Origin: Nakamurella antarctica
GTDB taxonomy: Bacteria; Actinomycetota; Actinomycetes; Mycobacteriales; Nakamurellaceae
NCBI RefSeq assembly: GCF_003860405.1
Contig: NZ_CP034170.1
Location: 1,302,001-1,366,000 of the forward strand
DNA: 64,000 bases
Reading direction: 5' to 3'
In this document: one piece after another, positions 56,901 through 64,000 of the stretch
How positions within the stretch are numbered: position 1 is the first letter of the stretch
Layout: each line of letters opens with the position of its first letter
Program-made: the position numbers and the translations under genes
Notes under the pieces: generated by a model
What the model saw: the letters and a program-made list of their open reading frames with translations, nothing else
Told to the model about the DNA's origin: nothing
Databases searched by the model: none

Positions 56901-58679
56901 GTGAAGAAAACACTGAGTGCTCGGGCTCGAATCCTTGGCGTCGTGGCCGTAGCCTCTCTGCTCGCGTCGTGTAGTTCGAGCATTTCTGGGCTGGCTGCGC
57001 CTGCCACATCGCTCACCGCTTCGACGAGCGCGGGTGCCGAGCCTGCAGCTCCGCCTCAATCCGACCAACCTGCTCCTTCTACGCCTAGCCCGGCCGATAC
57101 GACGCCAAGTCAGACTGCGGCCGCTCCCACAGCACCTGCCACGGACGGTGCCGCAGCGGGCCCACCGCAGGCCGAGATCGGTCGCCCTCTGAGCGGTGGC
57201 AAGGGAGCGGGGGTCATCCCCGCCGGACTCGAGGAATTTTATAATCAGTCTTTGCAATGGGGTAGCTGCAGTCCCTACGCTCCGGACGCCGCCTCCGCTG
57301 CGTCCTATGCCAGCAAGGATTTTGACTGCGCCAATTTGATTGTCCCGCTCGATTACGGCGATCCTGCTGGAAAGACTGTCTCCGTGGGTGTTCTGCGCTC
57401 GGTCGCGAGCGGTCCCAACCGGGTGGGAACACTTCAGGTCAACCCCGGGGGGCCAGGCGGATCCGGGATGGCTTCCGTCGCGAGTCTTGCGACTGACCCC
57501 AGCACCGCCGCTTTGAAGAAAAGCTTCGATCTGATCGGTTTTGACCCTCGTGGCATCGGTGGATCGCGGCCGCTCATCGCGTGTAAAACTGACGCCGAGA
57601 AAGATGCGAGCAGGGCTGAGAACAACCGCTTGCTGACCCCCGAGCAGGTCGCTGCCGCCGCCCAGGAATTGAAGGATGAGGCTGCACTGTGCGCTCAGCG
57701 CTCAGGCGCGGCGGCTGGCATTAATGGCGCAGCGTTTTTGGGCAGCGTGGGCACCAGCACGGTCGTAAAGGACATGGACGTGCTGCGCTCAGTCCTCGGC
57801 GACGACAAGTTGTCCTATCTCGGATACTCCTACGGCACCAGGCTTGGTTACGTCTATGGCGGCCAATTTCCGGCCAATGTCCGCGCCATGGTCCTTGATG
57901 GGGCAGTGAACCCGGACGACAACAGCAGTGATTCGATTTTGGGGCAGGCCAAGGGGTTTCAGTCAACATTCGACGCGTTCGCAGCGGCCTGCACCGCAAA
58001 GCAGGGTTGCATCCTCGGCCAAGATCCAGGAAAAGCTACCGCAGTATTCCAAGCCCTCACGCGGCCACTGTTGGAAAAGCCGCTCAAGATCTCAGACGGC
58101 CGACTGCTCACCTACAATGACGTGATTACTGCGACGGTGTTCACAATGTACTCCGAAACCTATTGGCAGTACTTGGAAACCGGCCTGACGAACCTCACCC
58201 AGCAAAATGGTGACCTGCTCATGTTGCTCGCTGACAGCTACGAAGGCCGGGACGAAACCGGTCACTACTCCGAACTGACCGACGCACTGACCGCGGTTCG
58301 CTGCGTCGATGATCCTGTCGATACCACGCCTAGCATGGGCGCCGCATACAACGCGGCAGCGCCCTTCCAGGACAGTGGCGACCCCGTCGTAGAGCTCCCA
58401 AGCGTGTGCGAATCTTGGTCCGCACCAGTAAGTTTGACCCCTGGAATACCCGCAACGCCTGGGCTGGCACCGGTCGTGGTGATTTCCACGACCGGTGATC
58501 CGGCTACCCCGTACGAGTCGGGGGTGCAGCTGGCCAAGCAACTGGGTGGTTCGTTAATAACGGTGGAAGGAGATCGGCACACCGCTTTCCTTAGCGCTGG
58601 CATTAGCTGTGTCGACGACGCTGGCACCGCCTACTTGGTCGACTTAGCGCTTCCAGCAACTGGTTTGACCTGCAAGTAA
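56901..58679 (+). CDS. Secreted alpha/beta-hydrolase (tripeptidyl aminopeptidase-like) lipoprotein
   Basis: 592 aa, GTG start. Signal VVAVASLLASC with lipobox Cys about 24, then an 80-residue Ser/Pro/Ala/Thr linker. Catalytic core: oxyanion-hole motif VNPGGPGGSG, DLIGFDPRGIGGSRPL, nucleophile in YLGYSYGTRLG, and the C-terminal TAP-like domain with STTGDPATPYESG (Asp) and EGDRHTAF (His). It is related to the Rv2223c/Rv2224c (CaeA/Hip1) serine proteases found next to glnA2 in mycobacteria. Confidence 0.92.
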   Translation: MKKTLSARARILGVVAVASLLASCSSSISGLAAPATSLTASTSAGAEPAAPPQSDQPAPSTPSPADTTPSQTAAAPTAPATDGAAAGPPQAEIGRPLSGGKGAGVIPAGLEEFYNQSLQWGSCSPYAPDAASAASYASKDFDCANLIVPLDYGDPAGKTVSVGVLRSVASGPNRVGTLQVNPGGPGGSGMASVASLATDPSTAALKKSFDLIGFDPRGIGGSRPLIACKTDAEKDASRAENNRLLTPEQVAAAAQELKDEAALCAQRSGAAAGINGAAFLGSVGTSTVVKDMDVLRSVLGDDKLSYLGYSYGTRLGYVYGGQFPANVRAMVLDGAVNPDDNSSDSILGQAKGFQSTFDAFAAACTAKQGCILGQDPGKATAVFQALTRPLLEKPLKISDGRLLTYNDVITATVFTMYSETYWQYLETGLTNLTQQNGDLLMLLADSYEGRDETGHYSELTDALTAVRCVDDPVDTTPSMGAAYNAAAPFQDSGDPVVELPSVCESWSAPVSLTPGIPATPGLAPVVVISTTGDPATPYESGVQLAKQLGGSLITVEGDRHTAFLSAGISCVDDAGTAYLVDLALPATGLTCK

Positions 58680-58686
58680 GTCGACG

Positions 58687-58713
58687 GGCCGACCAGCTCA
58701 CCGCTGGTCGGCC
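58687..58713. terminator. Bidirectional terminator-like hairpin between convergent genes
   Basis: GGCCGACCAGC (58687-58697) pairs perfectly with GCTGGTCGGCC (58703-58713) around 5 bases, at the junction of two convergent genes and overlapping the stop of the minus-strand one. No strong U-run. Confidence 0.55.
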
Positions 58714-59942
58714 ACGTACATGGCCATGAGTCCGCGAAAGTGCCCCAGGAACCGGTCGTGTTCGCTCGCCGGATACGTGGTGGTGACTGTTCGAACAAGA
58801 AGGTCATCAAATGCGGGGGAGTCCACCCAGTCCAGCACGATGGCGGGCAGGCTGGCCAAGGATGTAGCGCAGAACTCCTCGTAGGCTTGGGTCTGGAAGT
58901 ACTCATCGGCCAAACCTGCATAACCAGCGAGCTTGTCGTTCCAGCTGAAGTCCGGGTTATCTGCAATGTCGAACCACTCGCGGCTCGATGTATCTATCTT
59001 GGTCTTGCGGCCAGTCACCGCGCAGAAGATCGACCAGCTGATCAGCTGCGTGATGGCCCATGGAAAGTAGTAATGCAGGCTGGTAATGGAAATGTCGGGG
59101 CAAGCATTGGCGTAATCGATGGGTTGCACCCGCGTGCCGGTCACCAACGCCTCGCACGAGTTAAATTCCCAGCGAAAGAAAGCGTTGATTGTTCTTGACA
59201 GGGTTTCGATCTCGGCGCCCGCGCTCGGTGGGAGGAAGTCATGTGCGACCTCATACCTATCGTGCATCGGTAGCTCGGGCCGGAACTTCATCACCTGGGT
59301 GCGAGGGCCGATAGTGAGGGACCTCGCGAACGAATCGAAATTGTCGACTGCGGCCTGTAGATGCATCAACATTTCGCCAGACTCGTTGTATGCCTTATGC
59401 AATGCGTCCGGGTCGTCAATTTTGCTGACACCGCGCCAGGCGCCGCCGTCGAATGGCTTCATGAACATCGGATAGCCCACGCGACCGGCCACCTCGTCCA
59501 AATCGAATGGCAGGTTGTAAGTGCCGGCCGTATACGCCCACTTCTCATGGTCGATGGGATTTTTGTACGGCACGAGCACCGTCGTTGGGATGTCGAACCC
59601 CAACCGAATCATGGCGCAGTAAGCGGAGTGCTTCTCCATTGCCTGAAAGGTGAAAGGGTTGTTCAGCAAATAGGTGTCGTTGATCAACGCAGCCTTCTTC
59701 AGCCACTCCCGCGGGTGGTAGTACCACCATGCGAGTCGATCGATGACGACGTCATGCCGCACGGGATCGCGCAGATCGAACGGTTCGATGGTGACCCGCT
59801 CCGTGGTGATCGGATACTGCCGGCCGGCGTGGGGGACCGGGCCCAGTTTGCCCACGAGCGACTCAAACGCGGTGGGCCAATCGCTTTCGGTACCCAGAAG
59901 CAGGCCGATTAATCGGGACGTGTCATCGCGCGCTGTTGTCAT
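58698..59942 (-). CDS. ATP-grasp family enzyme, unknown ligase
   Basis: 414 aa. An N-terminal region (about 1-110) with LAWWYYHPREWLKK, then an ATP-grasp core: YPMFMKPFDGGAWRGVSKI (ATP-binding lysine and glycine loop), HLQAAV, and VGG-lacking C-terminal half with EFNSCEALV and PIDYANACPD. This type is expected to join a carboxylate to an amine or thiol through an acyl phosphate. It is the last gene of an operon after two esterases, divergent from a glutamine synthetase. The substrate is unknown; peptide or amide bond formation is inferred. Confidence 0.78.
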   Translation of the reverse strand: MTTARDDTSRLIGLLLGTESDWPTAFESLVGKLGPVPHAGRQYPITTERVTIEPFDLRDPVRHDVVIDRLAWWYYHPREWLKKAALINDTYLLNNPFTFQAMEKHSAYCAMIRLGFDIPTTVLVPYKNPIDHEKWAYTAGTYNLPFDLDEVAGRVGYPMFMKPFDGGAWRGVSKIDDPDALHKAYNESGEMLMHLQAAVDNFDSFARSLTIGPRTQVMKFRPELPMHDRYEVAHDFLPPSAGAEIETLSRTINAFFRWEFNSCEALVTGTRVQPIDYANACPDISITSLHYYFPWAITQLISWSIFCAVTGRKTKIDTSSREWFDIADNPDFSWNDKLAGYAGLADEYFQTQAYEEFCATSLASLPAIVLDWVDSPAFDDLLVRTVTTTYPASEHDRFLGHFRGLMAMYVADQR

Positions 59943-60022
59943 ACAGCGATCATGTCGGTATCACCACTATCCGGCAATGGGGAAACGCTGAATTCAGTGC
60001 ATCAATTCAGCGGCGCAGCGGA

Positions 60023-60769
60023 TCACCCCAGACTCGGTAAGTAGAGGGCAGCTTGCGCGTGCCAGCTCGGCCAATCATGCGGCCACTCCTGGCCCCACAC
60101 CAAGGTGGATGCGTGAAACTGTTTGCTGGCCAGCAAGTATCCAAGTTCTTGGGTGGATGCCAGCGCCCCTGTGGAGTCCTCCCACATCCCTGACCCGACC
60201 ACCAGGGTCAGTTCCAATCGCGATCGCAGGTGGTCCAAATGTGCGCCGTGTAATCCCGACACGAATTGAATCGGGTTGAGATCGTAAGTCTCGGCGCTTT
60301 CCTCGCCCCAGGCGCGCCAGGAGCACGGGTTGTAGTTCCCCGAAAGTCCTACAGCGGCGTTAAAAATATGCGCGTGCCGCAGTGCGAACAACACAGCGTG
60401 ATAGGCGCCCATCGACGGGCCAAACGTAGCGATATCTGCGCGTCCGCCGCAGTGATCCCAGATAAACGGGACAACCTGCCAGATGACCCAATCTTCGAAT
60501 CGCCGATGCGCCCTGCCTCGTTCCAGCAAAGAGAGGTCCAAGCGTGACCAGGAATCGCCATCGTAGGACGGCACACAGAAGATTTTGATCCGGCCGGCGT
60601 CAACGCTGGGACGAACAGCGTCCAGTAATCCTTGGCTGGCGAACTCGTGAGCGCTCCCGTTCTCCGACGGAAAAACGAGGATGGGACGGCCATAGTGACC
60701 GTGCACCACGATTTCTCGGGTACCGCCGATGCTGGGAGAGTCGATCCGGTGATACTCGGTGTTAGTCAC
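60023..60769 (-). CDS. Esterase family protein (short)
   Basis: 248 aa. Alpha/beta hydrolase of the esterase D type: GHYGRPILVFPSENGS, the nucleophile elbow ATFGPSMGAYHAVLFALRH, and a late acid/His region (WGQEWPHDWPSW). No signal peptide. The start overlaps the previous stop by 8 bases and the ATP-grasp gene follows after 80 bases. Confidence 0.86.
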   Translation of the reverse strand: MTNTEYHRIDSPSIGGTREIVVHGHYGRPILVFPSENGSAHEFASQGLLDAVRPSVDAGRIKIFCVPSYDGDSWSRLDLSLLERGRAHRRFEDWVIWQVVPFIWDHCGGRADIATFGPSMGAYHAVLFALRHAHIFNAAVGLSGNYNPCSWRAWGEESAETYDLNPIQFVSGLHGAHLDHLRSRLELTLVVGSGMWEDSTGALASTQELGYLLASKQFHASTLVWGQEWPHDWPSWHAQAALYLPSLG

Positions 60770-61847
60770 GTTTTCCCCCTAGGCCTGCGCCAGAGAGGGT
60801 GCGCGAGGCTGCGATGAGCAACTCCTCGAGGTCAGGAGACCAGCAGTCCCGCCACCCAATCATGGTGTGAGCGTCGGCTACTTCCCGCATGCGAAGTTCG
60901 TAACCTTGTCCGGCCAACGCCGCCGCCATGGCGAGGTTGTTGGCGAAGTTTTCTTCGACCACGCCGCAGGTGATCAGCACGGGAACCGGCCTGACTTGGC
61001 TGTGGCTCCGTTCTGCAATAGCAGTAACGGCGCTGCAGATCTGTGCGAAATGATAGAAATCGCTTTCCTGCGCATCGAGATCGGCTGTGAAGTAGGAGCC
61101 GGACTGGACGGCGAGAGCGGACACGGCCGCCGGGTGCCGCGCCTGCAAAGCCACCATCGCGAGCCCGCCGAGACTGGCTCCCAGACCGACCACGGCGCCC
61201 ACTCGCACCTTGCGGCGGATCGCGGGGAGCACGCTCCGTACGATCTCATCGGCATAAGCAGGGTTTGCCGCGTACCACTCGTCTCGCAGACCGTGAGGCG
61301 GGTCCAGCAACGCCACGCGAAACGGTCCGGCTGCTTGAGCAGCGGTAGCCCAGCCGAGAAGGCTGCCGCGGTCGGCCATGTCGCTTCCATCGTTGGCGAT
61401 CAGCAGTGGAGTCATCTGGCGGGGATCGAGTCCCTCCGGAGACCACAATGTGACGGGAACAGCCTGGGACAGGAATCTCGGTCGGGTTTTAATCGACAGA
61501 CTTGACCCAGCCGCGACAGAGTCGAGCCAGTGCGGCTCTTCGTAATCGGGGAATCGCACTTCGGACTTCGCGCCGAAGGGATTCGGCACGCTGGCGGGAT
61601 TGGCCGGATCGATAGTCCACTCGTAGTCCTGCCCCCGACGCAGTGTGAACTGATACTCGAAGCGGCCCACAGCTGGTCGGGGCAGAACCAACTGCCAGCC
61701 GCCGTCGACTGCGGAGAAGTCCAGATCTGCTGGCGCGACGGAGAAGTCAAGCTCCAATCGGACGCCGTCGTATTCGCTATGCGGATCTGGCATCAAGAAT
61801 GTGACGTCGGTCTGGGTGACGATGGGCACGCCGTCAGGGAGCTGCAT
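60762..61847 (-). CDS. Esterase with N-terminal beta-sandwich domain (enterochelin-esterase type)
   Basis: 361 aa from the ATG at 61847; the frame extends to 61916, almost into the divergent glnA, so the shorter form is preferred. Residues about 1-130 are an early-set/CBM48-like sandwich (FLMPDPHSEYDGVRLELDF, GRFEYQF, DPANPASVPNPFG). The esterase domain has LLIANDGSDMADRG, the nucleophile in VGLGASLGGLAMVALQ and a HTMIGW end. First gene of the esterase-esterase-ATP-grasp operon. Its substrate is unknown; related enzymes hydrolyse iron-loaded siderophores. Confidence 0.85.
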   Translation of the reverse strand: MQLPDGVPIVTQTDVTFLMPDPHSEYDGVRLELDFSVAPADLDFSAVDGGWQLVLPRPAVGRFEYQFTLRRGQDYEWTIDPANPASVPNPFGAKSEVRFPDYEEPHWLDSVAAGSSLSIKTRPRFLSQAVPVTLWSPEGLDPRQMTPLLIANDGSDMADRGSLLGWATAAQAAGPFRVALLDPPHGLRDEWYAANPAYADEIVRSVLPAIRRKVRVGAVVGLGASLGGLAMVALQARHPAAVSALAVQSGSYFTADLDAQESDFYHFAQICSAVTAIAERSHSQVRPVPVLITCGVVEENFANNLAMAAALAGQGYELRMREVADAHTMIGWRDCWSPDLEELLIAASRTLSGAGLGGKRD

Positions 61848-61927
61848 TTGGCCACCGTACGGCAGGTGTGCAGCGAGTCGCGCATCCTGACAACAAGATG
61901 TTGACGCGAGGGCCATAAGCTTGAGCC

Positions 61928-63268
61928 ATGGATCGACAGCGGCAGTTTGTCTTGCGCACCCTTGAAGAGCGCGATATCCGGTTCGTCCGGCTGTGGTTCA
62001 CGGACGTGCTGGGGTATCTGAAATCCGTAGCGGTTGCACCCGCCGAGCTAGAAGGTGCCTTCAACGAAGGCATCGGCTTCGACGGCTCGGCCGTCGAGGG
62101 CTACGCCCGAGTCTTCGAGTCCGATATGGTCGCCAAACCAGATCCCTCGACCTTCCAGGTTTTACCGTGGGAAACGGACAATGGTCGCGTCTATTCCGCG
62201 CGGATGTTCTGTGATATCTCGATGCCGGACGGGTCCCCGTCGTGGGCCGACCCGCGGCACGTCCTGCGGCGTGTGATGGCCGATGCCGCTGCCATGGGCT
62301 TTAGCTGCTACGTCCACCCGGAGATAGAGTTCTTCCTTTTAAAAGACCTGCCCCAAGATGGCACGGCGCCCATTCCGGCCGACAACGGCGGTTTCTTCGA
62401 CCAAGCGTCACACGACACGGCGCCACACTTTCGGCGGCGCGCCATCGAATCGCTGGAGGCGATGGGAATCTCAGTCGAGTTTTCGCACCACGAAGGCGCC
62501 CCGGGGCAGCAGGAAATTGACCTGCGCTACGCCGACGCAATGACGATGGCCGACAACATCATGTCCTTCCGCTACGTCATCAAAGAAGTAGCTATGACGC
62601 AGGGCGTGCGGGCCAGCTTTATGCCCAAGCCCTTCCCGAAACAGCCGGGATCGGCCATGCACACTCACTTCTCGCTTTTCGAGGGAGAGACCAACGCCTT
62701 CTACGACGCGGATGATCCCTACCAAATGTCGACTACGGGTAAGCAGTTTTTAGCCGGGGTCCTTAAACATGCTCCCGAGTTGACGGCTGTCACCTGCCAG
62801 TGGGTCAACTCGTACAAGCGGCTGGTGTTAGGCGGCGAAGCTCCCACCACGGTGTGTTGGGGCCAGGCCAACCGGTCTGCGCTGGTCCGGGTACCCAACT
62901 ATTCACCGGGGAAGTCGGCGAGCCAGCGGATCGAAGTTCGGTCGCCGGATTCCTCCTGCAACCCCTACTTGATGTTTGCCGTCATCATCGCGGCTGGCCT
63001 GAAGGGGATCAAGGAAGGCTACGAGTTGGCAGCCCCCGCAGAGGACGACGTCTGGTCGTTGACGGATGCCGAACGGCGCGCCATGGGATACGCAGACCTG
63101 CCCAATTCGCTCGGACACGCGCTCGAACTCATGGAGCGATCGGAGTTGGTGGCCGAAACCCTTGGCGAGCATGTCTTCGACTTCTTCCTACGAAACAAGA
63201 AGGCCGAATGGGAGGCCTACCGCAGGCAGGTCACACCTTTCGAACTGAAGCGATACCTGTCGCTGTAG
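61928..63268 (+). CDS. glnA2: Glutamine synthetase-family enzyme, GlnA2-type
   Basis: 446 aa, the same length as mycobacterial GlnA2. It has the GS beta-grasp start (IRFVRLWFTDVLGYLKSV), the EGYARVFESDM region, metal ligands in YVHPEIEFFL and FSHHEGAPGQQEID, ATP site in KPFPKQPGSAMHTHFSLF, and RIEVRSPDSSCNPYL. The tyrosine that is adenylylated in GSI-beta (in NLYDLP) is absent here: the region reads DVWSLTDAERRAMG. Paralogues of this type include gamma-glutamyl-polyamine synthetases, so glutamine production is not assured. Confidence 0.9.
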   Translation: MDRQRQFVLRTLEERDIRFVRLWFTDVLGYLKSVAVAPAELEGAFNEGIGFDGSAVEGYARVFESDMVAKPDPSTFQVLPWETDNGRVYSARMFCDISMPDGSPSWADPRHVLRRVMADAAAMGFSCYVHPEIEFFLLKDLPQDGTAPIPADNGGFFDQASHDTAPHFRRRAIESLEAMGISVEFSHHEGAPGQQEIDLRYADAMTMADNIMSFRYVIKEVAMTQGVRASFMPKPFPKQPGSAMHTHFSLFEGETNAFYDADDPYQMSTTGKQFLAGVLKHAPELTAVTCQWVNSYKRLVLGGEAPTTVCWGQANRSALVRVPNYSPGKSASQRIEVRSPDSSCNPYLMFAVIIAAGLKGIKEGYELAAPAEDDVWSLTDAERRAMGYADLPNSLGHALELMERSELVAETLGEHVFDFFLRNKKAEWEAYRRQVTPFELKRYLSL

Positions 63269-63285
63269 GGCGGTCGGCCAACGAG

Positions 63286-63951
63286 TCAGTCGACGATATC
63301 GCCGGGCCGCTTGCTCGGACGCGGTGCTCGCCAGCGGCGGATCAACATAGCGCGCTGAAAACCGTAGTACCCCAGCGAGCGGCCCTTGGTGGACATGCCC
63401 GTGGGGTCTCCCTTGGGAAATTTTGCGGCGACCTTGCGAGTGATCTGACGACCGGAAATGATGCCATCGGCAACGGCAGCCAACATGAAGATCATCAGCA
63501 CGAGCGGTGCATAGACCTGGAGTACGGGGCTTGGAACGAGAAGCGTGAGGAACGACAGCAGCGCAATGGGCAACAGGAGGCCACCCAGGTTGCGCCGAGC
63601 GTCAACCAGATCACGCACGTATTTGCGAACAGGACCTCGGTCCCGGGGGAGCACGGCACTGTCGTCGCCGCGCATCATCGCTTCGCGGCGAACCCGACCG
63701 GCTAATTTCCGCTCTTCTTTGGTGAGGGCTGTGGTGGGGGTTGATCGTGAGCGCTTAATCGCTTCGCGCTGGGTCCGCGGAGGAGGCGCCACCGGGCCAC
63801 GACGCGGTGCCTTTTCCCGCTGCTTCGGAGTGGGAACCCCTTTGCGAAGGTTGACCTCGCCGTCCTGGGGCACAGTCCTGTCAACAGCGACGTCGGGCGC
63901 ACCCGTTCCGGCGGATTTTTGGGGGCTCTTACGGTTCAAGAAATTCACCAC
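63286..63951 (-). CDS. DUF3043 membrane protein
   Basis: 221 aa. A basic, Pro-rich cytoplasmic N-terminus (about 1-105) with PTPKQREKAPRRGPVAPPP, then DLVDARRNLGG and two membrane helices (about 124-165), and a C-terminal RSLGYYGFQRAMLIRRWRAP motif; all typical of DUF3043. Function unknown; often found near glnA and lipA genes. Start is GTG at 63951 or the next codon. The last 49 bases of the window show no gene. Confidence 0.88.
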   Translation of the reverse strand: MVNFLNRKSPQKSAGTGAPDVAVDRTVPQDGEVNLRKGVPTPKQREKAPRRGPVAPPPRTQREAIKRSRSTPTTALTKEERKLAGRVRREAMMRGDDSAVLPRDRGPVRKYVRDLVDARRNLGGLLLPIALLSFLTLLVPSPVLQVYAPLVLMIFMLAAVADGIISGRQITRKVAAKFPKGDPTGMSTKGRSLGYYGFQRAMLIRRWRAPRPSKRPGDIVD

Positions 63952-64000
63952 CTCAGACTAGATGACCCGCCGCCAACCGGAGGACCGCACCGGGTGCCTC

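Overview
The window is chromosomal DNA from a high-GC actinobacterium. The evidence is conserved gene order shared with Mycobacterium and its relatives: pimA next to a LemA/Nudix gene, yebC-ruvCAB-yajC-secDF-apt-rel, ppi/glyoxalase II/hisS, aspS, rarA, alaS-ruvX-mltG-aroE, then surf1/ptp/nif3/zinc-ribbon/phosphatase, rnpB and a GlnA2-type glutamine synthetase. GTG and TTG starts, ATGA/GTGA overlaps and G+C-rich third codon positions fit this. PimA implies phosphatidylinositol mannosides, but the sequence does not look like Mycobacterium itself; I cannot name the genus.

Layout. 1-5110: end of pimA, a Nudix protein, a DUF3048 lipoprotein, and a divergent MocR regulator/YczE membrane protein pair around a palindromic region. 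5164-15395: core block for recombination (ruvCAB), protein export (yajC-secD-secF), purine salvage (apt) and the stringent response (rel). 15626-17569: a DUF222/HNH endonuclease gene behind a near-perfect SOS box. 18065-29981: housekeeping genes (cyclophilin, metallo-hydrolase, hisS, DEAD-box helicase, aspS), a glycolipid-binding-domain gene with a LexA-like site, an unknown membrane protein, and a dehydrogenase pair. 30066-35774: accessory island of three two-gene modules, each a lipoprotein coupled to a secreted beta-rich protein. Two are tandem repeats with near-identical flanks and a diverged core; the third is inverted and more distant. 35828-46934: rarA, a GH13 glucosidase, GNAT, DUF948/DUF6167, alaS-ruvX-mltG-aroE, prepilin peptidase. 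46931-53868: HAD hydrolase, membrane protein, luciferase-like oxidoreductase, def, SURF1, tyrosine phosphatase, Nif3, zinc-ribbon protein, histidine phosphatase. 53936-54348: class A RNase P RNA. 54373-64000: two small proteins, an RNB exonuclease, a short SPOR-like protein, a secreted peptidase, an operon of two esterases plus an ATP-grasp enzyme divergent from a glutamine synthetase, and DUF3043.

How the genes relate. Three sites look like SOS operators: upstream of ruvCAB, of the HNH gene and of the glycolipid-binding-domain gene. The island at 30-36 kb is the least explained part: its duplicated units differ only across a segment of about 740 bp that spans the junction of the two genes. 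I found no tRNA, rRNA, insertion sequence, prophage or CRISPR array.
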